Part shown: in pieces, positions 1 through 7,351 of the stretch | How positions within the stretch are numbered: the stretch's first letter is position 1 | Layout of the letters: every line of letters starts with the position of its first letter | Assembly: GCA_016742255.1 (NCBI GenBank) | Contig: JACVCB010000018.1 | Coordinates: 1-64,000 of the forward strand | Source of the DNA: Leptospira sp. | GTDB taxonomy: Bacteria > Spirochaetota > Leptospiria > Leptospirales > Leptospiraceae | Direction: 5' to 3' | DNA: 64,000 nt | Translations under genes and position numbers: made by a program | Notes under the pieces: model-generated | Seen by the model: only the letters and a program-made list of their open reading frames with translations | Databases searched by the model: none | Told to the model about the DNA's origin: nothing

Positions 1-1
1 C

Positions 2-340
2 ACAGCTGGAAAATCCAAATATGCAAAAGCAATGATGGCGGCAATCCATTGCCAACTATCAGCAGAAGTATGCCTAAGTCATTGTATCACCGAACTTGGG
101 AAAGGTGAAAAAGCGATGGCAGCATGTGCGGCCTCCACTCGTGAAGTGATTAGCCTATGTGACTCGTTTGTGAAACTTGCAAGCCAAAGTTCAACGTTTA
201 CGAAAAAACTAGCAAATTTATGTGTGGAAGTTTGTGAGGCATGTGCAAAAGAATGTGACAAACATGCCAATCACCATGCAGTTTGCAAAGAATGTAGAGA
301 CAGTTGTCTTGCTTGTGCAAAAGAACTAAAAAAAGTTTAA
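2..340 (+). CDS. Cys-rich four-helix-bundle protein, copper-storage (Csp/DUF326) type, 5' end outside window
   Basis: The frame is open to the left edge, so the gene probably starts upstream; the first internal ATG is at 32. The visible 102 residues after that ATG contain 13 Cys, mostly in helical CxxxC and CxxC spacings (EVCLSHC, EVCEACAKEC, CKECRDSCLAC). This is the pattern of Csp proteins, whose Cys residues line a four-helix bundle and bind many Cu(I) ions. Some Csp proteins carry a Tat signal and are exported, others are cytosolic; the missing N-terminus would decide which. A strong terminator follows directly. The family call rests on Cys spacing and helix-like sequence. Another Cys-rich ferredoxin-like protein is less likely because the motifs are helical and evenly spread. 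Confidence 0.72.
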   Translation, partial: TAGKSKYAKAMMAAIHCQLSAEVCLSHCITELGKGEKAMAACAASTREVISLCDSFVKLASQSSTFTKKLANLCVEVCEACAKECDKHANHHAVCKECRDSCLACAKELKKV

Positions 341-366
341 GTTCAATTTAGAACTTTGATTTTAGG

Positions 367-399
367 AGCTGTCCATTGTTAGGTGGACAGCTTTTTTTA
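367..399 (+). terminator. Rho-independent terminator of the Csp-like gene
   Basis: Perfect 8-bp stem AGCTGTCC (367-374) / GGACAGCT (385-392) followed by a run of T. It lies 27 bases after the stop of the Csp-like gene and just before the converging hydrolase-like gene. Confidence 0.85.
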
Positions 400-403
400 T
401 GGA

Positions 404-1276
404 TTACCGTTTGGATTTCTTTTTCGGTTTTGCCTTTGGTTTCGGAGTCTGTTTCGCTTTCTGATTTGGTTTTGCTTTTGGTGTCGGTTTCGACAACTCT
501 TTGTTAGAAGAAGATTTCTTTTTTGCTAGTGTTGCTTTATTCTTTTTATAAACAGCTGGTTCATATTTAGAAAAATCAACTTCGATTTTTTTAGGGACTG
601 CAAAGTCGGGATTTGCTTTTGGACTTGGTGTGATATTGATATTGTCCTTCGGTGTTCCTAAAAATTCACGTAAAGTTCGGATGTTTTCATTCCTGCGTAC
701 AAGATTGTAATTTCCTGGAATGTCAAACCATAGGTCACGTCCTTGTCCAAACTCAGTACTTTCTTGAGGGGGAAAACTAAAATCTTCAATGGCAGAAAGT
801 GGTTGGAAAAGTGGAAAAAACAATGCGTTTTTATAATTGGTTTTCACCCAATCCGATTCAAAACCCCAATACGAAAATCTTGTGTTGGTAAATCGATCAG
901 ATCCATGAAACGGAGTTCCTAAAGTGATTAATCTTTTTACTTTTCGTCTCGCTTCATCTGGTAAAATCAAAACCAATAGACCACCAGTATTATGAGCGAT
1001 CAAAGTAACTTCGTTAGGTGCTGTTAAAATTTGTTTCGCCAAGTGTTGGATTGCTTCTTCTAACGAAGTGGGGTTTCGTAAAGTAGACAAAATCCCAACT
1101 TTAAAACCCAAATTGTCTAAATTTGACTTTAGTCTTGCATAAAAAAAACGTCCGGCTCTAAACCCAGGCACAATGAGAATATTTTTATCTTTATTGTTAT
1201 CAATCGACAAATGACTAGGCAGGTAAAACGACACCAAAGCCCAAAATCGTTCCAGATATTCCATGAATCGAAACAT
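404..1276 (-). CDS. Alpha/beta-hydrolase (lipase-like) protein with replaced catalytic Ser and His, Lys/Pro-rich tail
   Basis: 290 residues. Residues about 33-210 follow a lipase/PGAP1-like alpha/beta-hydrolase: the oxyanion-loop segment IVPGF, the nucleophile elbow and the LGTPFHGSD segment typical of these lipases. At the elbow, where G-x-S-x-G is expected, the protein reads AHNTGG, so Ser is Asn. The segment that normally carries the catalytic His near the end of the fold reads GNYNLVRR, where GHxxL would be expected. The enzyme is therefore probably inactive or uses other chemistry. After residue 215 comes a low-complexity basic tail rich in KPK repeats. I see no clear signal peptide; residues 5-20 are hydrophobic. 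Role unknown, possibly a binding or scaffold protein. Confidence 0.6.
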   Translation of the reverse strand: MFRFMEYLERFWALVSFYLPSHLSIDNNKDKNILIVPGFRAGRFFYARLKSNLDNLGFKVGILSTLRNPTSLEEAIQHLAKQILTAPNEVTLIAHNTGGLLVLILPDEARRKVKRLITLGTPFHGSDRFTNTRFSYWGFESDWVKTNYKNALFFPLFQPLSAIEDFSFPPQESTEFGQGRDLWFDIPGNYNLVRRNENIRTLREFLGTPKDNINITPSPKANPDFAVPKKIEVDFSKYEPAVYKKNKATLAKKKSSSNKELSKPTPKAKPNQKAKQTPKPKAKPKKKSKR

Positions 1277-1388
1277 GAATTTGATGATTCAATCAGACAC
1301 AATTCTTGTCTAGGAAAATCAATTCCAGGGGAAGAATTCCTGAATTGACCTCTAACCGTCTTCACATAGGATTGCCTTTTAGTAAGCT

Positions 1389-1754
1389 ATGTTACATTTG
1401 GTGCGCTTTTTTTTGTTCTTTTTGGTTTTGCCGTCCTATCTCTCGGCAAATCCTGGGACCTATGAGGATGCAGCCAAATTACTCCCTGAAATTTGGGAGA
1501 CAAAATACCCACTTCCTTATGGAAAACTCATTAAGAAGGACCCTCTCAATCAGGGGATCCGTCAGATTTCTCGTAAAAAAGGAAAGTATTGGGTGTACAA
1601 TTTTGAAGTATTTATGCCAAAGTACGAAAGGAAAGAAACGACACCGGTTCCAAAACTGGAAGGTCGTAATATTCATGTCTTTTTTTTCTGGAATCCGGGA
1701 ATCATTGATGAACCCCACCGGATCGAATTAGGGGAACCACACGAAGGGAAATGA
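1389..1754 (+). CDS. Small exported protein of unknown function
   Basis: 121 residues with a clear signal peptide (hydrophobic stretch about 4-18, then a site near LSA-NP). The mature part has no Cys and no motif I recognise; it ends in a hydrophilic segment rich in Glu and Pro. The next gene starts two bases after its stop, so the two are surely co-transcribed, although the partner is a cytosolic sugar-nucleotide enzyme. No function can be assigned. Confidence 0.6.
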   Translation: MLHLVRFFLFFLVLPSYLSANPGTYEDAAKLLPEIWETKYPLPYGKLIKKDPLNQGIRQISRKKGKYWVYNFEVFMPKYERKETTPVPKLEGRNIHVFFFWNPGIIDEPHRIELGEPHEGK

Positions 1755-1755
1755 A

Positions 1756-3168
1756 ATGGAGAAAGAAACCGTAGACCAACTGATCCGCGAGACGATGAAA
1801 CAAGCAGGTCTTTCTGATGCATTCATCGCTGACTTTATACTTAAAGTAGACGCAGTCCGTAATGGTGAAACAGGGATCGTACGTTGGGAAGAGGTAGGAG
1901 ATTTAGACCCCAAATCTGACGAAATTTCCCTTGAGTCAATCCATGAATCCTATCCACTCGATACCACACTTCTTTCAAAACTTGTTGTCATCAAATTGAA
2001 TGGGGGACTTGGGACAAGTATGGGACTCGACAAAGCCAAGTCTCTTATCCCGATTAAAGGGAATTTGTCTTTTTTGTCCGTGATGGCAAAACAAATCGAA
2101 TACCTTCGTAACAAGTATGGAATCGATGTTCCTCTACTTTTTATGGATTCTTATAATACCCAAGAAGATTCTCAAAAAGAATTAAATCATAGTGGATTCA
2201 AACAATCGTTACGTTCTAGTTTTTTACAACATAAGGTTCCAAGATTAGATGCAAAAACCTTTGCACCTATCAAAACCGATGTAGAAAAAGAAAACTGGTG
2301 TCCACCTGGCCATGGTGATATTTATTTCACAATGATGGAAGAAGGGATTTTAGATGAACTTCTCTCCAAAGGATTTGAAATCGCTTTCCTCTCCAATGGG
2401 GATAATTTGGGCGCAACGGTTGACCCTCAAATTGTATCTTATTTACTCAAAGAAAATATCCACTTTGCAATGGAAATGACACCAAAAACATTGGCGGATA
2501 AAAAAGGCGGGGCCATTTATCGCAAGTTAGTCGGCGGTAAAATGATCCAATACGAATTATTGGAAACGGCTCAAGTTCCAAAAGAACACGAACACGAATT
2601 TAGTGGGCTTGGAAAATTCAGAACGTTTTCTACAAATAATCTTTGGATCAATTTACGGGCTCTTAAGGAAAGATTTCAAAAAGGAAACTTTTCTTTATCT
2701 CTCATCGTCAATCCAAAACAAGTGTCTGGAAAGGATGTCATCCAACTGGAAACAGCAATGGGAAGTGCTGTTGGGAATTTTTCAAAGTTTAAAGGAATCA
2801 TCATTCCAAGAGATCGATTTGCTCCAGTCAAAAAAACAGAAGACTATTTGATACGTCGTTCAGATGCCTATGTTTTAAACGAGGATTATTCGTTAACAAT
2901 GACGAAGGAAAGAAAACAAAAAGGACTTGGCGAAGTTCTTGTTTCTTTAGATGAAAAATTCTATAAAAAAATCCAACAATTTGATGCTTTGTTTGTCGCC
3001 TTACCATCTTTAGTTGAATGTGAAGAATTAATTGTGGAAGGTGAGATTTTATTTGATATTCCAGTGAAAATAAAAGGAAAAGTAAAATTCCAAAATGTTT
3101 CTGGTTCACTTAAAAAAATTTCATCTTTATCAAAAGCTGAATTTGAAAACCAAATCATTTCCTTATGA
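1756..3168 (+). CDS. UTP--glucose-1-phosphate (or UDP-GlcNAc) uridylyltransferase, eukaryote-like UDPGP family
   Basis: 470 residues, the usual length for the eukaryote-like UDPGP family and much longer than bacterial GalU. The nucleotide-binding signature VVIKLNGGLGTSMG lies near residue 75, followed by KSLIPIKG. Other family landmarks are NGDNLGAT near 215 and the uridine-contacting PPGHGD near 177. It would make UDP-glucose (or a related UDP-sugar) from UTP and the sugar-1-phosphate for lipopolysaccharide and glycan synthesis. It is cytosolic. It overlaps the following lipoprotein gene by four bases (ATGA). Confidence 0.85.
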   Translation: MEKETVDQLIRETMKQAGLSDAFIADFILKVDAVRNGETGIVRWEEVGDLDPKSDEISLESIHESYPLDTTLLSKLVVIKLNGGLGTSMGLDKAKSLIPIKGNLSFLSVMAKQIEYLRNKYGIDVPLLFMDSYNTQEDSQKELNHSGFKQSLRSSFLQHKVPRLDAKTFAPIKTDVEKENWCPPGHGDIYFTMMEEGILDELLSKGFEIAFLSNGDNLGATVDPQIVSYLLKENIHFAMEMTPKTLADKKGGAIYRKLVGGKMIQYELLETAQVPKEHEHEFSGLGKFRTFSTNNLWINLRALKERFQKGNFSLSLIVNPKQVSGKDVIQLETAMGSAVGNFSKFKGIIIPRDRFAPVKKTEDYLIRRSDAYVLNEDYSLTMTKERKQKGLGEVLVSLDEKFYKKIQQFDALFVALPSLVECEELIVEGEILFDIPVKIKGKVKFQNVSGSLKKISSLSKAEFENQIISL

Positions 3169-3422
3169 AAGGTTTGATTGGTTCTTTCACTTTCGTATTT
3201 TTAATGGGGTGTGGTGCGCCATTTTCGTTTCGTTCTGCTTGTTATGAGCGGAACAAATGTTCCACAATTGAAGGTGCGTGTTTTTTACGTAACGATGCTT
3301 TTTATCGAGTGTCAACTGGGGCGTCTACTTACAGTAACGCAGATTTGGCGGCCATTGTTGGCAGTTGCCTTGGATTAGAAAAAGTCTGCCGAAAAAACTG
3401 CGAAAGTGGGACTCTTTTTTGA
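3165..3422 (+). CDS. Small Cys-rich lipoprotein, unknown function
   Basis: 85 residues. A short signal ends in the lipobox FLMGC (Cys at residue 16), typical of spirochaetal lipoproteins. The mature part carries six further Cys (SACYERNKC, GACF, GSC, VCRKNC), suggesting disulfides in the periplasm or at the surface. Its start overlaps the stop of the UDP-sugar pyrophosphorylase gene, so it is translationally coupled. It resembles in style the small Cys-rich lipoprotein at 62452-62730, but I see no convincing sequence match. Confidence 0.6.
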   Translation: MKGLIGSFTFVFLMGCGAPFSFRSACYERNKCSTIEGACFLRNDAFYRVSTGASTYSNADLAAIVGSCLGLEKVCRKNCESGTLF

Positions 3423-3440
3423 TTTCTTAAAAAAGAGTCC
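3409..3440. terminator. Terminator between converging genes
   Basis: A 12-bp perfect stem, GGACTCTTTTTT (3409-3420) and AAAAAAGAGTCC (3429-3440), with an 8-base loop. The left arm includes the last codons of the lipoprotein gene. The A/T-rich arms would give a U tract on either strand, so it can serve both the forward lipoprotein gene and the reverse pseudoprotease gene that ends at 3520. Confidence 0.7.
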
Positions 3441-3519
3441 ATCATGACTCCAAGTCTATATTAGCGTTATTGTAAGTGGTTTGATTGGTTCATGATTCTA
3501 TGAATCCAAATCAATTTGT

Positions 3520-5931
3520 TTATTCGCGGATAAATGATAGTTGGCTTTTTTCTGGGACTAAACCTTTATCTTCAAATTCACCTGATAAAGATTCATAGTT
3601 TGGAGATAGTTTAATTTTCCATTTTCCTTTTTCTTCAATTAAATCGGAATCTACTATATTTTTGCCACGAAAGATTGGATTTTCATTCCATTTCATGACA
3701 ATGTTCCCTTCTGCGTCTTCAGCTTCGATGGTCAATCGAACTGGTTTCACTTTGTTTTTTCCATCCCAATACATTGCGGTCCAAGGGCCGATAAACTTCT
3801 GTATGGCGGATTCACCAAAAGTTTTTACTTTTTTAATATCGGGAACAGTTTCTGATAAAACAGCAGTGACCGGGGAAGAATACAGACTTTCACCAACTCC
3901 TTTTTGAACGGATTGAATCACAAAAAAATAAAATTCATTTTTAGAAAGATTTTGTAGTTTAAAATTAGATTCTGATGTTTCTTTGACTAGACTCCAGTCT
4001 TCTTCATTCTTTTTTCTTATCAGAATTTTATAGGAAGTGACTTTTGGGATTACATTCCAACTGAACCAGAGTTCGCCAGATTTCCGATTCTCTGTGATTG
4101 TTAATTCAGGAGCCTTTATACTTAAAGACCTTCCTGCAACAAGTGATGCATATCCTATATCTGGTTCAGATGGGAAACTATACAATTCCCCTTCGAATTC
4201 TGCTGTGACAGCATAAAATGATTCTTTTCCAGAAGGTTCCTCGTCTTTGTAGAGTAAGTCTGTGGTTTTCGCAATTCGTTTCCAGGAACCATTTGTTTTT
4301 CGAAAGATATGGTAAGCTGTTGCACTCGGAGAACCTTCCCATTGTAAGACGGTCACACCTGGATACAAACCCTTGGATGCGGTGAAATGTTCAGGTCTTG
4401 GTTTTAAAACTTCAGAAGGATCTAAATGTGCAGATACGTAATAACTGGATTCTCCTTCTAATTGGTTTCTTTCTGGAACAACTTGGTAAATTTCGTTGTC
4501 ACCATTACGACTTGCTTTTAAATCCGTGTAAGAATTTTTTTCAGTTTTTCCTAAAAAGCGAAAAATCCGTGCCATTGCGTTCCATTTGTACACGACATAG
4601 GTAGTAGGGATGGATTGGTTGTCCCATTCTAATATGATGCGGTCATTAGTTGGTGCTACTGATGCTCGTAAATTGGTGACTGGTAAAATCCCTGCAGGTT
4701 TTGTTGGCTCTGACGCATAACCATCGTTTGAGTCAATTGAAGGTTTGGATAAATAATTTTCATCTAAGCTAGCTACTTTGTAATGATAGGCAGTATTTTT
4801 TTGAACACCAAAATCGTCAAAGTAAGGTTGTTTGGAAAGTCCAACAAGTTGGTATTTTGTGTCGATTTTACGTTTTCTGTACACTTCGTACCCAATGGCA
4901 CGTTTTTCACTCGACCAAGAGATTCTAATCCGATCGGAATAATCACCTCGGGATGCATATACTTCTTTTGGTGGGAATAAATTATGTTCACCGAATTCCA
5001 ATGATTCCAATTCATTCATCAACTTTGATTCTGTGAGTAATTGGTTTCCTTCTGAGGGATCGGCAACATAAATTGATTTGGTATGTTTTGGGAAACTTTC
5101 GTAAGAAATCCAAAGATAACCTTTGTCTCCCCAATTGGTTCCCCAAGTATTCCAAATTTTAAACGCTTTCTTTTTGTCATTAAATCCCAATATCACAAGG
5201 GATTGGGCTCCTATAACTTCTCCACTGCCTTGTTGGAAAACGGCATCTGGTTTTGGATCTAGAAAATTTTCATAGACCAAATATCCTATTAAAACTGGTT
5301 TTTTTTCAGCTAATGCAAGTTTTATGGAGGAAAGGTCGTGAGGTTCAATTTTATAAATTCGTCCAAGCCTCGCTTTTCGACCTATTTCTACAATGTTTGC
5401 TTTTGGTCGTACCCTCAGATTGTTACTTGATTCATTCATGAGCTCAATGGGCACAGATCCTCTACTCGTTGCAAGTACCAAGGCATCGAGTAAGGAAACT
5501 GCTTGGTCTTTCCCACTGTTCAATTGGTTATAAATGAAATTTGCGGAATATAGTAGTTTTTGTCCATTTGCAGAATTTGGCCCAATTGTTGCTAAATTGC
5601 GAATCCCTTTTTTACCAGCTTCTAAAAACGAAATAAGGCCATAACCGACCGTAAATCCTACATTATCTTTTCCTGTGCCTTGATCCATAGGAGTCGGAAA
5701 GTCCGCACTAAGGTCGATACTGGAAGGTAAATCTGAAGGGGAAACTTGCGAAATATAGGGAGGAATACTTTGGTATAAGGCAAATGGGTCTGGTGTTAAC
5801 CCTGGTTTTTTTAAAGATGATTTGGTTTCCGTTTTTCCAGTAATTGGTTTTGATTGGAAACTAACAACGATTAGCCCAACAATGAACAATAAAGTACCAA
5901 TTGCAATTTTTTGTTTTGTATTCCGAAACAT
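3520..5931 (-). CDS. Papain-like (C1) pseudoprotease with fibronectin type III repeats, membrane-anchored or exported
   Basis: 803 residues. An N-terminal hydrophobic segment (about 9-26) anchors or exports it. Residues about 65-300 follow a C1 cysteine peptidase: LPSSIDLSADFPTPMDQG at the start of the mature fold and IWNTWGTNWGDKGYLWI at the active-site Asn. The catalytic Cys position (papain QGxCGSCWAF) reads QGTGKDNVGF and the catalytic His position reads GAQSLVILGF, so both residues are gone while the structural frame remains. At least three fibronectin-III-like repeats follow (about 318-640), then a C-terminal beta-rich domain. It starts one base after the tonB stop and so is part of the exbB-tonB unit. 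A binding or scaffolding role at the envelope fits better than proteolysis. Confidence 0.75.
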   Translation of the reverse strand: MFRNTKQKIAIGTLLFIVGLIVVSFQSKPITGKTETKSSLKKPGLTPDPFALYQSIPPYISQVSPSDLPSSIDLSADFPTPMDQGTGKDNVGFTVGYGLISFLEAGKKGIRNLATIGPNSANGQKLLYSANFIYNQLNSGKDQAVSLLDALVLATSRGSVPIELMNESSNNLRVRPKANIVEIGRKARLGRIYKIEPHDLSSIKLALAEKKPVLIGYLVYENFLDPKPDAVFQQGSGEVIGAQSLVILGFNDKKKAFKIWNTWGTNWGDKGYLWISYESFPKHTKSIYVADPSEGNQLLTESKLMNELESLEFGEHNLFPPKEVYASRGDYSDRIRISWSSEKRAIGYEVYRKRKIDTKYQLVGLSKQPYFDDFGVQKNTAYHYKVASLDENYLSKPSIDSNDGYASEPTKPAGILPVTNLRASVAPTNDRIILEWDNQSIPTTYVVYKWNAMARIFRFLGKTEKNSYTDLKASRNGDNEIYQVVPERNQLEGESSYYVSAHLDPSEVLKPRPEHFTASKGLYPGVTVLQWEGSPSATAYHIFRKTNGSWKRIAKTTDLLYKDEEPSGKESFYAVTAEFEGELYSFPSEPDIGYASLVAGRSLSIKAPELTITENRKSGELWFSWNVIPKVTSYKILIRKKNEEDWSLVKETSESNFKLQNLSKNEFYFFVIQSVQKGVGESLYSSPVTAVLSETVPDIKKVKTFGESAIQKFIGPWTAMYWDGKNKVKPVRLTIEAEDAEGNIVMKWNENPIFRGKNIVDSDLIEEKGKWKIKLSPNYESLSGEFEDKGLVPEKSQLSFIRE

Positions 5932-5932
5932 C

Positions 5933-6574
5933 TTAATCCTCTTCTAAATCAAAACTGATGGGCAATCTATGTGCCATTCGAGTTGGTTTTCCTTTGTCAT
6001 AACCAGGTGTAAACCTTGCACGTTGGATGATTTTAATTGCAGCTTCATCGAATCCGTATCCCGCTCGCCCTGAAACAATTTTGACTCCTTGGAGTACACC
6101 TTGTTCGTCAACTTGCACCATAACAACCACTGTCTTTTGGCTAATGTTAGCAGCTTTGGCTGCCTCCGGGAAATATGCTTTTAGATCAAAATCAATGATA
6201 GGTGTGGGAGGTCTGTCTCCGTTAAATGAAAACAAAAATCCATCTTTGTCTGTTCCATTCCCTGAAAGTTGGTTTGGGTTTAAGTCTGAATTATCGGGTT
6301 TGTCTTCTGCATCTTTATTCGATCCCTCTACCCACTCTTGTTTTTCGACGGGAGCAGGGCTTGAAGTGCCACCAATGAGTTCTGGTGGAATTTCTTCAAA
6401 GGATACATCCATATCTTCCAACGAAGTTTCTTGAAAAGCTGCTTCACTGGGTAATGTTAAAACAAAATATACCAAATAACACATTACATGTAAACTCACA
6501 GATACAAATAAGCTGGCTCGGAAAAGACCGAACCGCCTGAGTTTGTATTGTAAAAATAATGTAAATGATTTCAT
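5933..6574 (-). CDS. tonB: TonB-family energy transducer
   Basis: 213 residues: a short cytoplasmic N-terminus, one membrane helix (about 20-40), an acidic, Pro-containing linker, and a TonB C-terminal domain from about 130 (VVVMVQVDEQGVLQGVKI, then YGFDEAAIKIIQRARFTPG). It would transmit proton-motive force to outer-membrane receptors. It lies 11 bases after an ExbB homologue and one base before the papain-like pseudoprotease gene. No ExbD gene is present in this unit, and no receptor gene lies beside it, so its client is unknown. The linker lacks the long Pro-Lys repeat of enterobacterial TonB. Confidence 0.82.
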   Translation of the reverse strand: MKSFTLFLQYKLRRFGLFRASLFVSVSLHVMCYLVYFVLTLPSEAAFQETSLEDMDVSFEEIPPELIGGTSSPAPVEKQEWVEGSNKDAEDKPDNSDLNPNQLSGNGTDKDGFLFSFNGDRPPTPIIDFDLKAYFPEAAKAANISQKTVVVMVQVDEQGVLQGVKIVSGRAGYGFDEAAIKIIQRARFTPGYDKGKPTRMAHRLPISFDLEED

Positions 6575-6585
6575 ATAACTTATGT

Positions 6586-7245
6586 TTAGTGGTGGATGTT
6601 GGGTGTGGAACTAGAGGATTGGTTGTGTTTTCCACTCGTGATGAAACTTGCATGGATTTCTTTCGAAAGAATTTCTAATTGTCCTAATACCAGTTTCATT
6701 TTACGGGTGAAGTAGTTGTTTGCCATCACAACAGGAATCGCAACAGCAAGACCAGCAGCAGTGGCAAGTAGGGCAGTGGAAATACTACGCATCACTACTT
6801 CTGCTCCAGAGTTCCCTAAAGTACCTAAACCATAAAACGCTTTGATCACCCCAAGCACAGTTCCCAAGAGTCCGATGAAGGGAGTGTTGTTCCCAAGAGT
6901 GTTGAGAATTGGGAGTCGTTCCTCTAAACTGAGACGTTCTTTTAGAATTTTCCCTTCCATGAGTTCGGATAAACCTTTGTGATTTTCTTTTTCACGTTCC
7001 AAAACAAAATGAATGAATCGTGTGTAAGAATTTTCCATAGGATGGCTTTCGAGTAATTTTTCTGTACCTTTTAGATCACGGTGGCGAATCAGAAGTGTGA
7101 GTGAATCGAGAAGTGATTCAGATTCTTTGTTAAAATTGCGTTTATAAACAATTAACCTTTCGATGAAAACAGCAATGGCGAGGATACTCGCGAATAACAT
7201 CACGAGAAAGATGATTTTTTCACCAATGTCTACGAAATCTTGCAT
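6586..7245 (-). CDS. exbB: ExbB/TolQ/MotA-family proton channel subunit
   Basis: 219 residues with three membrane helices: about 10-30, and the pair around 120-140 and 155-180 with the conserved segment LGNNTPFIGLLGTVLGVIKAF. The STALLATAAGLAVAIP segment of the last helix, with the Thr typical of the proton path, is intact. It energises TonB. In most bacteria ExbB needs ExbD; none lies between this gene and tonB or elsewhere in the window, so an ExbD must come from another locus. It is divergent from the glycosyltransferase at 7352 with a 106-base promoter gap. Confidence 0.85.
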   Translation of the reverse strand: MQDFVDIGEKIIFLVMLFASILAIAVFIERLIVYKRNFNKESESLLDSLTLLIRHRDLKGTEKLLESHPMENSYTRFIHFVLEREKENHKGLSELMEGKILKERLSLEERLPILNTLGNNTPFIGLLGTVLGVIKAFYGLGTLGNSGAEVVMRSISTALLATAAGLAVAIPVVMANNYFTRKMKLVLGQLEILSKEIHASFITSGKHNQSSSSTPNIHH

Positions 7246-7351
7246 TTTTTGAACCTTCTAACGGACAGAATCCAATCCCTTGGACAACAATCAAAGAGAA
7301 AATTTGCGTAAAAAATACTTCGGTTGATCCCAATTCCACCCCAAAGAAAGA

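Noticed and set aside
1320..1347. Imperfect inverted repeat (CAATTC-C-AGG / CCTGAATTG) upstream of the gene at 1389
   Set aside because: One bulge, no recognised operator class and no nearby regulator; could be chance in AT-rich DNA.
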